Shown here: piece after piece, positions 10,207-23,225 of the stretch
Layout: the number at the start of each line of letters is the position of its first letter
Numbering within the stretch: the stretch's first letter is position 1
DNA from: Corella eumyota
Taxonomy: Eukaryota > Chordata > Ascidiacea > Phlebobranchia > Corellidae
Reading direction: 5' to 3'
DNA length: 64,000 nt
Assembly (NCBI GenBank): GCA_963082875.1
Contig: OY720100.1
Span: 1,178,001-1,242,000 of the forward strand
Program-made: the position numbers and the translations under genes
Notes under the pieces: generated by a model
What the model saw: the letters and a program-made list of their open reading frames with translations, nothing else
What the model was told of the DNA's origin: nothing
Database searches by the model: none

Positions 10207-13200
10207 ATGGCTTCAGTTATTTTAGTTCTTGTTCTAACGACGATTCTATCCCTCATCTGCTTTCCTGATGGAACTGGAGGGAAAAGCACCATTAGGGTTC
10301 CACGAAGTAAGAGATTTTTTAATTTTAAACATTAAAAAGGTTTAAAAAGTTGCTTAAATTGAGACTAAGATGGGGTAATATCACGAGGTCAACAATATCT
10401 TAAACTTGTACAACTTGGGACTGGGTTGGGGTAATATCATGAGGTCAACAATATCTTAAACTTGTACAACTTGGGACTGGGTTGGGGTAATATCATGAGG
10501 TCAACAATATCTTAAACTTGTACAACTTGGGACTGGGTTGGGGTAATATCAAAAAGTTAAGAGTGAATAAATTAAGTTATACTTAATAGCGTAAGACTGC
10601 TACAAGTAAAATTGTCGCAAGGTAATTATCGCTGTTCGTATATAGTTATAACTCATGTGTATATATGCGATAGCTTGAAACTTTAATTTCACTCTAAGTT
10701 TGCTGCATTAACAATTAAGTATGGCAATGTTATTGCAAGTTTAAAACGTGTAAAAAAGAATTTAAAAGCTGTTATTTTATTTATAATTCAAAACTTATTG
10801 TTAAATAATACGGGTGTGTTATTAAAGCAAAAACAGAAAACCCATCGACAACAAACCCATATAAAGTAAAAGGGAACCCGCTGAAATAAAAAAATAGGTA
10901 TTTGCAGAAACGGGATTTTCCATCTACTTTGTACTCGACTAAACTTAAATTGCCAGTGATTCGTATGAACTTTCAAAACCCACATAATTATATTGTAGCA
11001 GACTTTTAATGTATTTTCTCTAAAAATACGACGTTTATTTAGTACCATGTTATAACTGGGGACTATTACCTTTAAGTAAATAATGGTAAAATTATATTAA
11101 ACTCCAAATTAAATAAGGAACTAAAATAAAGTTTATATTAAATACAGAACCGATATTTAATTGCTTGTTAAACTATAAAATAAGGTTTTAAATACGCTTG
11201 TATAGCTTATGTATCAAGCATTATAATGCATTGTAATCTACTATATTTACAGAATTTTTGTAGTATAAGTTTTAATGTAGTAAATAGTGTGTTCAAGTTA
11301 TTTGGGTCATTCTGCAAATTGTAAGCTGATCTCACCTTTCACCTTTCGGCTATATTGACTCTCTCTAAATAATCGTATTTATTACGTCACAATACCGTTC
11401 CTTTATTGCGCAACATTAAAGTTTGGTTCCGTAACAGGAGAACTTATGTTAAAATTAACCTTTTATTAGAACATAAAATTAATTAGTTTAATTGATATAA
11501 TTTTATGTTTTTTTTGTGACGTCATAGATTTTATTTATCGTAAGTGACGTCATTTTACAGAAACAATTTCATTGGTTTATAACGATTTTTAAATTTAATT
11601 TTTTATTACAAAATAACAAAAACAAAATTTAAATCAACATTATGACATCACAGGGTAATATAAACAAAATTAATTTCCTAAACCAATTTTCTTAAACGGA
11701 AGGAAACCAAAACAACAATAAACTATTGTTACAAGATTGTTAAAATAACAATGCTATTGTTGAAAACGGAAAGTTTAATAATTTGTCAAATCGACAAAGT
11801 CGGAAAAAATAAATTTTTGTCGGTAACGAAAAAAAGTGTTTACTTTCTGTTTATTTAAATAATTTAAAAGTGTTTACCCATTTCCTGTTTTTGTTTTCAA
11901 ATCGTGAAATTGTCGTTAATTACAAATTAAAACATTTTTATTTACTCAATAAACGATTTCTTATAACGTAATAATCATTTCTATGACATCGTAACAATAA
12001 CAAACAATTTGTAAACAAAAAAATCCAGTTTTGAAATCAAAAAATCGTTTTTAAAATTTTCCATAATATTTTATTTTATCGACCGATGGATTACTATGTC
12101 GTCACTATCGATCTATTCTTACACGTCTGAGGTGTTTATGACATCACAGTACCGGCTAAGTACAAAGTACAAAGGTTGGCATAACAACCACGATATTTTA
12201 AATGTAAATTCGAAAGTCCAATTTTTTTATCTACTAAAAAATTCAGAAATATTAAAAGTTAAATTATTTTTTACGTTTTTGTGGTTATGGTTTGAACGGA
12301 AGACGCGATTTAGGTCCAAAAACAAACAAAGATTTTATCTAAGTTTTGTTTATTTGGGTTGGGTTTTCTATTTACTAAAAATACCTCGAAATAAATCATC
12401 TTGTTTACAGCAACACGACCTTCAAGATGGAAGGTGTTGTTTTAAATATCGGTTTTATTTTAAGCCTTTTACAAAATAATTGACATTTTAAAATTGAATA
12501 TTACCTAAACCTAAAACTGAAGAATTCCATACAATATGAAGGGTTTATAATGTTAAATAAATAACCTTTCTTTATTAAAAATACAATTTTAATTTAATAA
12601 TATCTGCAAATATTGTAAAAGTTAGAGTTTGACCATATTATGTCAATTGAATTGCCAGCAGTAGATCGGGATACCTACTTGGACATTATAAAATATAATA
12701 AAAATTGTAAAACTAATTAAAAACAAGTTAGTAACATTTTTTTTTAATTTTTAATTTTTTTTCCAGATTTTGGTTGTATTGGGGGGAGGAAAGATGACTT
12801 ATTTGGCCACCGTGACATCTCAGCCTGCCGTGGCACGTGGCAGGGCCACATCGAGAACAGTCACATTTGTACCCCGGACTGGCATTTGTGTTCCCGGTAT
12901 GACGTCATAATTGTTTTATTATCAATTGTAAATTTTATATTTGCAAAACTTGAACTTAAATATTAATTTAAAGGATTTAAATAATTTAAAGTTAAACTTG
13001 ACCTTGACGCTAGGTTATTCTTAGAATCGAATTCCTAAATTATTACGAAACAATTCTAAGTAATTTTATAAAAACATTTAAAAAAGATTTTCAGACTTTA
13101 TTGTTCCAAATATTTAACATTTTTAAAGTCTTTAATTTAATATTTTAAGGTTAAATAACTCATCGAGATAATATTTAAATCACGTGGTTTGAACCCAGCC

Positions 13201-16200
13201 CATATCTGTAAAACTAATCCATTCGAACATTGATTTATATTTGGATTAAAAAGTAAATTATTCACAACATAGTAGCTTGTTTTGTTGGACTTTAACCCAA
13301 AGATTATAAGATTAAAACTTCGTTATTTTGAGATAAAATTCAGAATTCAAAGTTCAGCTTGAAAAAATTAAATTTCGATTTTTAAATTTTTTTGTTTAAA
13401 TTTTTGTCATTGGACATCTAACAAAAGTCAAAAGAATGCGATTTATGACGTCATATAAAAATAAAGTGACATAACAAACAATTAAATCGAATATACTTGA
13501 AAACCCTTTATTGATGACGTAATAATTGTCGATTATGACGTAGGAACGACACGGAGCTTCTGACGTCAATATCTTGGTACGAAGCTTCCCACGTGAAAGG
13601 TTGTTACGCCATCAACGCTGCTCATAATGGGGGAAGATGCACGGGATGTTCAGCACAACAGGTACTATGACGTCACAATTTGTTTTAATAAACACCTTCG
13701 TACTATGACGTCACTATCTGTGTATATTTAATACTAAGGTACTATGGCGTCGTAATTACGAACAGTTACGGGGGTTTATTACATAGAAATTGCAACTTTA
13801 TTCAGTTAGTTTTTCGATGTTTTGGGACAAATAAGAAACCCGTGCTTTGGGGTTCCTTTAATGTAGTTGCAAGACTTTTGTTCAACAAAATTACAATAAT
13901 GTTGCAACTGCATTCTCACCATGGCTTAAAATAGAAATTTTGTGAAGTAATTTAGTTGTTGCGTCCGGTTGTGAAAATCTCAGGTTTCAGGAACAATTTA
14001 ACACGGACCACGAGTTGTTTTGTTCCATGAATTCCCTAAATTAACAACATTTTATCTTTAAATTTTAGAATTCACAGAAATAACTTAATTACTGTGTTTT
14101 TTGATGAGCAACTGTTAGATAAAAGTAGTTTAAAATAATATTCACTGCCTGTAGAAAAGGTGTTTGATCATAAAAATGTTTTTGCAAGTCGTTAAAACTA
14201 TTTTAAACTTGAAACATGGGTTTGCTGTCTCGTTTAATACTTAATTATTGTAATTAACTTTTATAATAACAATATCATTTAATTTTACACGATTTTTGCC
14301 TCATATATTTGCGTATAAATATTTTTAGGTTTTTATGCTTTTTTTGTAATTTTTTCTTGGTTTCCAGTGCGGATTTTGTCCTATGAAAACTATTTAAATT
14401 ATTCAATAATTTGGTATTTTTTACGTAAACAAAACTTGAAAATTGTCTCAAAATAACTTAGAGCTTCTTGGTTATAACATTATGCCATAGGTCATATCTT
14501 AAACTTCGGTATTTTTAGGACGAATTGGCGGGGATCGGAGCTGATTGTCCCCGTCAACAAGAATCTCAATCCTCGTGCTTTGGAGCTGGAAAAATTGATG
14601 CCAGTTGTTGTTCAAATGTGTACGGCCACGATGCTTGTTCTCACACGCCTTGGATCAGCGGGGTTTTATGCTGTAGGGATCGACGCGTCGGTACGGGTGA
14701 ATTATTATTTTCGATAGAAGTGGGATTGGAAAATTAATTTAAAATCAACCAAAAACGATTTTGAGATTTGACTTTAAGAGAATATTTGTAATATTTTACA
14801 TTTGTAGAACTAACTTGTTATATTGTTAACCTCGTGTAATTAAACCTCCCAATTAAACCAACTATGATGTCATAAATTAATTTTAAACTTGATTATTTAC
14901 GAATTTAAGATCTTAGAGTTAACTTTAACTAAACAGGAGTTGTGACTTATTTAGGCTCCCCTCCAGTTATGACGTCGTCACCAATTTCATCGGTCAAGAC
15001 CCCTGTTGGAGTTGAGATATTCATAAAGTGCAAAGCGAGGGGAAGCCCTGTTCCCAGGATCACGTGGTACAAGGATGACCTTCCTATGGCGTCAGATGAC
15101 GTCACTTATGACGTCATCACAAGAAAGAACGTGGTTTATTCGAAATTAATTATTCCGGATGTAAAAGAAAAGGACGCCGGGTTGTATCAGTGCAAAGCTG
15201 AAAACACGTAAGTTTAACTATGACGTCATAGATAAACAACTTACGTAATAATCACATAAACAATCTCGAATGCCGAAAATTAATTTAATTTTAAACTCGA
15301 CCTTGCAAACCATTCGCGATACTTAAAGCGATTCGGTTGATTTGGTCACAATAAGGTCTGTGACATCACAAACACTTAACCTGAAGTTACCTTTTCACTA
15401 TTTGGATGCGCCCATAACGCGATAAATCTCGACCAATCAGCGTGCAGAGATTTGCAGTTTGTTATCAGCTGATTTGGTGTTGATTTAAAATGTTTTGGAC
15501 GAAATTTATGAGATCGTAAATTTGTTTTTAACTACGATTGTGATTCATTTATGATGTCATAATACTAATGAGGTTACTGACGGTCGTTCTACTTCATATT
15601 TTATACAAAACAAGATTCAGTGTTTACCTTAAAAGCAAATACTTAAGATTTATGTTCGGGTCATTAAAACATAGATTGTTGTAGTTTCAAGTTTCCAATT
15701 ATTACGCAACTAAACATTGTTAAATTCATTGTCTATTTCCTTAAAGTCAATTGTTATAAAACAATGCTTTTTCCGATGTTAAACCATTGCAATATGATGT
15801 CACAATAGACATAACAAACACGTCAAATTAAACCCCCTAAACACAGAAAAAACGGAATAGAAATATAAATAAAAACCCACTAAAACACCAACAAAGTTGT
15901 GGTTATCAGACTAGACAATATTCAAGTATGAAAATAACTTTTACACTTTAAGGTTGTAAATATTTCTTGTTAACCTAATTTTTTGTTGCAGGCTTGGATA
16001 TGCGCTTTCTTATACCTCTGACGTAAGAGTTTATCAACCAATGGTGGACGTCGTTGCATGTCGCAATCGTAACAATCAACAACTACTAAACGGGTAAGTT
16101 ATTATAGTGACGTCATAATAACCAAATAAGTCAAAAAATAAACAAATTATTTTTGTGCATTTTTACTCGTAAAATTGATTTTTTATTGTGACGTCATACA

Positions 16201-19200
16201 GAGGAACAATGGCGGCGTGTGAGGGTCGCTGGAAAGGGGTCGTGAGGAAGGCGGGGCGACAACTATGTGCACGGGGTTGGCATGTTTGTGGGTTGAAAGA
16301 TAGGAGCATTTTAAATCAACTTTCTTGGAAGGAATCCTCGTCCGTCGAAGGTTGTTTCGCTTACAACGCTGCGACATCCGATAACTTCGCTTGTGCTAAG
16401 TAAGTGACGTCATTATTATAATTATGACGTCATAATTAGGTAATAGATCTTACAAAAAAATGCAATTATAATGAATTGTCCCCTAGGTTTGGTTTCAAAT
16501 AATTTTAATCTTTGATTTTGACGTTATTTTAAAATCGTGACGTCATGTATTTTTTGACCTTGAATTCATGAACCAAAAATTTTTCCAGGTGTTCGAAACG
16601 TCAGAAAGGAAATAGGATGGCGGGAATAGGGGCGGGGTGTGGGATGATTGACAGGCCCCAAAACTCCTGTCTCAACAAAGGGAGGATCCACGTGTGGGGA
16701 ACTCCCGGGGTAGAGAGCGAGAACAACCTGAACCCAGTGACCCCTGTTTCGAGTAGAACCCAACGTTCGTGTCGGTATCACAAAGGGGTAACCACCGGGG
16801 TGATGTGTTGCAAGAGCAAGAGCAGACGACAAGGTAATTATTACGTCATCATTCCTAGCTTTGTTGTTAAACTATGACGTCATCATTATATTTTTTAATT
16901 TTGCACATATTTTCACTTTTTAATTTTTGCAAACATGTTGGTTATTGTTACAATAGTTTAACTATGACGTCACTTTGCCCCATTGAAAATACCGCCATGA
17001 CTTGCCGTCTTCCAAATTGGCGCCAATTAGGGAGTTTAAATAACGACAACACAATAAAACAACTTTGATATTTAAATATTAGTAAATATTTACATGTTAA
17101 AATGTTGTTCACAAAAAAAATTTTAGTATTTGACCGACTTAGATATTTAAAAACACTTTTATTTAAAACATTTTCACACGCGGAAATTGAACGAGTTTAG
17201 TTGACTTGCGACCGAGTGAAAAGTTCATGAAATTTATGGAATTTATGTTTAACATAAAACTTTACACTTTAAGGTTTAGGCTGTACAAGGTTTTATAACA
17301 CCAACATACTTATAAGCTTGTAAACTATGTATATAAAGTTTAATAATATTTAAAATTAAAGATTTAAAGTTGTACAAGGCTATATAACATTAACATAGTG
17401 TATAGTAACTGTATGCTTGTTATAAGGTTTAATAATATTAAAACTTTAAAGTTTTTTAAATCGAAGTTTTAAACTAAGAGGCTAACCACACCACAAAAAT
17501 TGGTGAAATTTAAAATGTAATCTTACAACAACATATACTTTATTTAAAATTAATTTAAATGACTTTGAGTCAATTTTTCAAGTTTATTAGATAAATAATT
17601 TAAAAAATTTTGAACCTTTTTCTACAAAAAATTCACCTAATAAGTCAACAAACACTTTAAACAATGAAACTATTACGTCATAAAGACAACACAAAAAAAG
17701 GAACCTCGTAAATTTTTCTTTTTAAACGCCCACGCCTAATTTCAACAACATTTAACAATCGTGCTGTAAAATCTGTCAACAACCTTGTGACGTCATAGAC
17801 GGTATCAATAACCATTCACGTTTAACAATCAACACAATTCACTTTATCAAGAAATTAATTTTTTAATTTTGCATGAGTTAATTAATTAATATTTTAATTT
17901 AATTAAACGCATGTTTTTATTTTTATTTTCAATCACTTTTCACGATGACGTCACTCGGTAATTGATAACGTCACAGAGCCCGTGTGTAGTCCGGGGTGTG
18001 AGAACGGGGGTAAATGTGTAGAGGGGAATATTTGTAAATGCCCCAGGGGGCGAACGGGGTCAAGATGTGAGGTCAAGTTCGTGGGTAAGTTTTCATGATT
18101 TTGTTGTTTATGGAGATTGTGAAAATTTTTGGGGAAAGTACCTCCAAAAATTTCCTAAAAACTACCCCTAGAAAAGTCCTACTGTTGTAGATTAACATCA
18201 CCCGAGACAATTTAATCCGAGGACAAATAAATTAAATAAAAATATTATCTTCGATTGTTTATTTTTTAATTAAAATTAACTAACAAAATAATTTAAGTCT
18301 ATACGACCCGAAGACAACCTAGCCCCCAAAAAAACATGTTGCTAATTAATTTTAATAACCTAATCCCTTAATTTATTTGGAAAATACTTATGGGTAAACC
18401 CCTAACCCCTTTAAAATGAATCCCCAAGCCAAAGTCTTACATGTTATAACAGTATTGGTCAACTTTACCCTGAAAAAATCGACCAGAAGATAAACTAAAC
18501 CCAGATGACATTTTAACCCCATCAAAAGTAGCCCCAGAAAAACCCATCTTGGTAATTAATTTTAATAAAAAAAGTATCCATCAAAGGGAATTGAATCTGA
18601 CACTAGTTTTAAGTTATTTTTGGGTCAAATTATTCGGATACCGCCATAACAGAGGACACTGCCCCTACCATTTTTTTTGGTTGTGTTAAATTGACATTGA
18701 GCCTTTAACTAAGTGCACCTATAGGTTATATATACTATATAGGTAGTTATCACAAATATTTTGAGTGTTTAGTGCCAATAGTTAATATTTAAGAGCGATT
18801 AAATTTATTACTTTACGGTCAATTCCGTGTTTTATTTAATTTTGGTTAATTCTGATTCGTGATCAAACGCATGTTTAAAATTATTCTGTTTATTTAACTA
18901 ATAAACTTTTAACCTTTATATTTTATGTTCAGTTATTACGTAATTTAAGTTAAATTAGCTTTACTTTTATTTTAATTCCAAACTTTAAGTCACAATTTGC
19001 AAAACTTATTTTTTTGCCCATTTTTTTGCCAATCATTAAAAAAATATAATCCAAGAAATTATTCTTCAATTACATTTAAAAGTAACTTAATTTTCTTTTT
19101 AAAATTTGCTTTATATTTTTCGTATGTAAATTATTAAAAATCAATTTTCCTATAAGGTTACATTTTTTTAGGTAAAAAATGCCAGACTCCGTGCCAACCT

Positions 19201-20327
19201 AACAGCCATTGCAGTAGAAAAGGAGTTTGCAAATGTGATAAAGGGTTCAAAATGTTGGGTGACGTTTGTGCCCCAAAACGCGGGGGTTCGCCCAGAAATA
19301 AATGTTTAAACGTTGAGTGTATGAACGGGGGGAAATGTAGAAGGGGTAAATGTATTTGCCCCACTGCTTATTCGGGGGATTATTGCGAAAGAGGTAAGCA
19401 TTGTTATCCATTGTTATAACTCATTGTTAAAAAATCAATTGTTGTACTCTTTGTTTAATTGTTGTAACAATTGTGATTGTTTCAACAATAAAACTTATTG
19501 TAATTGACTAACAATCACTCATTTTAAAATCAATTTTTCTTATAAATACTAACATTTATTTTAAACAATAAAAAAAGTATTTAAATTTACTAACACAACC
19601 TTAAAAATTAAACCAGCATATTTTTAATTTTAAAAATGGATTAAATTCATAAAAACAATTAATTCCTTTTTAAAAATATTCCACTTAAGACTGGTAAATT
19701 ATTAACGAAATATTAATTTTAACTCGGATAAATATTTGTGTTATTGGGTTGGACTTATAACCTAAGTTCAAAGTTCACTTAAACTTTATTATTCTAAACT
19801 TTTAAATCATTATTTAAGTCTAAAAATATAAAACTTTTACTCAGAAAATGACATTTTCCTATCAATAAACTCAACTTTAATTTTTGTTTAATATTTTTCC
19901 TGCATGAATTTATATATTTTCTATCCTATTACGTCATTAATCACGTGTTTCTATTAGACCAATCACCACTCTCAATTCACTGAGCACTTAACATGATCTC
20001 TGTCATCATCTAGCGGACAAATATTTTTACTACCTCAACACTGAACTAACAGCATGAACTTTTAATTAATTAGAAAAAAACGAAGAAATAATTAAAACAA
20101 AAATTCAAACTTTTAAATATTTATTTTAATTTTTATTATAATCGGTATTATTTATATTCTATTACGTAACAGCCTTAATTGTATGTTCCATTGTAAATAT
20201 TGTTCAATTTATACAACGTAAACATTTTTTTAAACTTTTATATGACGTCATAATTATGTATTGTCTTAAAGGCGGGGTTCGATCTTGGCTTTCGAGAATT
20301 AAAGGATCATTTTGGAGTTGGAGTTAA
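10207..20327 (+). CDS. Secreted protein: two copies of a Cys-rich domain, Ig, three EGF modules
   Basis: Eleven exons: 10207-10306, 12767-12896, 13544-13661, 14519-14690, 14937-15207, 15992-16093, 16202-16399, 16589-16833, 17977-18084, 19172-19393 and 20272-20327. All phases agree and give 573 residues. Order: signal peptide (1 to about 25); Cys-rich copy 1 (about 34-173); Ig I-set domain (about 182-275; FIKCKARG, ITWYKDD, DAGLYQCKAEN); Cys-rich copy 2 (about 285-445); EGF 1 (446-481); EGF 2 and 3 (482-555); short tail. The two Cys-rich copies share CxGxWxG, CxxxWHxC, SWxE[AS]SxVxGC[YF]AxNAA, CxxC, AGIGAxC and GV[LM]CC. I do not recognise this domain. The modular extracellular make-up suggests a matrix or ligand-binding role, which is inference. 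Several splice sites abut TGACGTCA. Confidence 0.85.
10371..10551 (+). repeat. 56 bp tandem repeat, about 3.2 units
   Basis: Nearly perfect units beginning TGGGGTAATATCATGAGGTC and ending ACTTGGGACTGGGT, in intron 1 of the Ig/EGF gene. The near identity implies recent expansion. A diverged single unit is visible at about 48185-48250, in an XPO7 intron. Confidence 0.9.
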
Positions 20328-21489
20328 TTTTAAACATTATTACGTCACAAATACATAAATTCTTGCGGTATGCACAGGTTTTAAAGATACACAATTGTTT
20401 GTAAATAACATTTGCACTGTGACGTCATAGTTGGGTTGAATGGTTCAATTAAAAACTAGCACGGGCGGTCGAAGACGTTTTTACTCAGTTTTCAAAAAAA
20501 AAGAAAAAAATTTAAGAAGCTTTGTTATTTTTCTTGTTACTTTATAATCATTGTTTTAACATGTCATATTCATTGTCCTTGTTACGTCATAATCATTGTC
20601 TTGTTACGTTATAATCATTGTCTATGTTACGTCATAATTATTGTCTATGTTACGTCATAATTATTATTGTTTTTTATGCGGTTTCTTCAAAAATGTCAGG
20701 GAATAAAATTTATTAATTCACAACGCGATAAAAATTAATAAATTATATTTTAAAAAGGTGTATTTTGTAAATACTTTGTTTTTATTTCGTTTTATCTTTA
20801 TAGCTTGTTAACATGAACAGTTTGAAATAATTCAATTTTTAAGATTAAATAAAAAAAAAATTTGGAATATTTTGTTTTTTTTGTTTTTCGTATGACCACT
20901 CGAAGTTAAACTTTGCTCTAAAAAAAGAATATGGTGATGTATGTTATGATGACGTCACAACCCATGTGCGAGTACCGTAGTGACGTCATAACGGTAGTAA
21001 ATATCCAACTTACTAGATTGTAGCATGGCACTTTAAGTTAAAAATGCTTTTAAAAACTTTTATAAAAAAAACTTTCATAAGTTTACAAAGTTTTATTCGT
21101 TAGTACTTCGAAGGTTTTTAAATACGGTTTTAGTTAAATAAACCTTTGTAAAACCGTGTCATAGAGTGTGACAATGACGTCACAATAGAAACGTTTTTAT
21201 TATGTATTTAACGTTTGGACGTAGGACCAATAGTTACCCTTTGTATAACCACATAAGACAATGAAACTGTGACTTTAAATACAAAAGATCAGAAGCAGTT
21301 ACTGTTAAGGGAATAATACATGAAAAGTAGCTCAATGTCCCCCACTGGTGGAAGACAAAAATTTTGTTTCGATTGATTTTTATTTACAATTTCAACACTG
21401 TGGTTATAAAATCAGTAACTGTTACGTTCGTTAGTATACAATATAAAATACAATGACGTTACATGACGTCATAAAATCGTTGACGTGGT
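20328..21489. other. Spacer between convergent genes
   Basis: Lies between the Ig/EGF stop and the claudin-like stop. It holds five TGACGTCA copies and, at about 20555-20665, four units of a roughly 28 bp repeat built on ATTGTCTATGTTACGTCATA. No gene seen. Confidence 0.6.
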
Positions 21490-23019
21490 TTACTCAGGTT
21501 TTGGAATCTCTGACTCGGACGAGTATTTCAACTCAGATTTGAGAAACTCAGAGTCCTGAAAAAATATAATTTTAAATTTTAGATAAAATTTTATTCAATT
21601 AATATTAGGCGGTGGATTTTATAACAAAAAGGCAATTATAACCAACAATATCCCAAACTGCTAAAGACAATTTAAGACTGGGTCAGGGTAACTGATGATA
21701 CTCTATGTTTAGACTGTGAAGTCGACCTTCCCACATCAAGAATCGAAAAATACAAAAAAAAACAAAGCAAAATTACAAAATTTTAAATAAATCCAAACTA
21801 CGATTTACCTTCAGCATGGCCATCAGAACTCCAGCAAGGATAGAGATAGGTACCGCGACCCAAAGAAGGGCAAAGCTGTAACCATAACTAACACCCCCGT
21901 ACTCAATTTCCGCCAATGCTGCCTGACGTTCTAAATCTTTCTTGGTGTTTTCAACTTGTCCAATAAAGATGCCGAGTGAAACGATGTAGACTAAAGCTAT
22001 TCAAGTAGAAATCAAGCAATTTAGAATACAAATATAAACATGTCATAAAGGCTATTGTATACATAACAATCCTTATTTCAATAACAAAAGTCTATTGTTA
22101 TACCATTGTTTGCAAACAACAATGCTATTTATATATAATATTTGCTTAACAACAACAACAAAAATTTTTCTTAAAATACACTTTTTTATTCTAAAATAAA
22201 AGTTGTAGAACCCACCAGTAAAGCAACTGAGAACTGCTCCGAGAATTGCTTTTCCTCTTCCTTTGTTGAAGAATCGTGACATCACAATGAGAGCACAAAT
22301 ACAAGTGCAAATAATCCCCAGGATCACTAACACGGCGCATCCAACCAACCACACTTACAAGAAATAAAAGATTTTAAATTTAAATTTGTTTAACAAATAC
22401 TTAGACATATTTTGTAAAATGGCAACTCTATGATCCACCTAAATGCAGGTTATTAATACAACCACTGTATTACTACTACCCACAACGGCAACGAACTAAT
22501 ATATAACACGGCTAATTAAGAGTAGTAACAAACAATATTGTCATTAATTTAACTTTTTTTAGTGTCGTCGCTTAGACCCGTAGCTAACTTTGAAGGTCAA
22601 AATGGAAATTTTGTTAAAATATAGTTGAAGATAATTTAAAAAGCGGTTACATATGTCGTAAAAAGGCAAATAAATTACACCAAAAATAAACGATCAATTT
22701 TTGGGTAGATTTACCATTGAAAAACGGGTTTTCAAACACAGGTATAGTATTCGATAAATGTTAAATATATTCTCCCAATTTGTACTCGCTAATGTTTATC
22801 TAACCTTGTGTTTTACGTTGAACCTTTAAATAAAACAAAATTTTACTTACATGCCCCTGGTTGTTGGCCACTAGGTGTGTTGTTGTATTCAGCCAACAAT
22901 GACCTTGAGAAGAGGGAACTCCATCCTCCTGTTGCCACGGAGATCACGGAGAAGAGGAACGAGAGAAAGAGAAGAAGTGAGATTCCAACTAGAGTCTTGA
23001 AGTCGTCCAGAAGATCCAT
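21490..23019 (-). CDS. Four-transmembrane protein, claudin/PMP22-like
   Basis: Exons 22851-23019, 22216-22353, 21809-21996 and 21490-21555 join in phase to 186 residues. Four hydrophobic spans are clear at about 11-31, 58-81, 92-115 and 142-164. The first loop carries GGWSSL rather than the full claudin W-GLW-C-C signature. The third span is followed by a charged loop (ENTKKDLERQ). The tail is short and acidic/Ser rich. Size and topology fit the claudin/PMP22/EMP superfamily of junction and membrane-organising proteins; the exact subfamily is not settled. Intron 3 contains a SINE fragment. The region just upstream has clustered CRE-like palindromes. Confidence 0.8.
21625..21760 (+). mobile_element. 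tRNA-derived SINE family A, tail fragment
   Basis: Diverged 3' part (ATATCCCAAACTGCTAAAG..., GTAACTGATGATACTCTATG, then CCCACATCAAGAAT) inside intron 3 of the claudin-like gene. The head is missing. Confidence 0.7.
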
Positions 23020-23099
23020 TTTTTTTTATAAAATAAAATATTTCAAAATAAAATCTAAAATAAATCAAATACAAAATTTAATCTAATATTAATTTAGTT

Positions 23100-23225
23100 C
23101 CGTGTGACGTAACTGACGTCACACTACATATGTGACGTCTCAAACAAAATTATATCGTAAGAATTATCAAAACGCAAAGTTGAAGAAAATAATCGCCTTT
23201 ATATTGAGTTTTCTATGACGTCACA
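23100..23225 (-). promoter_or_regulatory. CRE-like palindrome cluster upstream of the claudin-like gene
   Basis: Within about 120 bases: TGACGTAA (about 23105), TGACGTCA (23114), TGACGTCT (23131) and TGACGTCA (23217). All lie 80-200 bases upstream of the start codon. These match ATF/CREB-type sites, but the octamer is so common in this half of the window that regulatory use is uncertain. Confidence 0.4.

Noticed and set aside
12096-12479. 127-codon plus-strand frame
   Set aside because: Lies in intron 1 of the Ig/EGF gene. Aromatic and Lys-rich composition is typical of translated AT-rich DNA; no similarity or splice context.
16566-16832. 88-codon minus-strand frame
   Set aside because: Antisense of exon 8 of the Ig/EGF gene; no independent support.
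22808-23086. 92-codon plus-strand frame
   Set aside because: Antisense of the first exon of the claudin-like gene.
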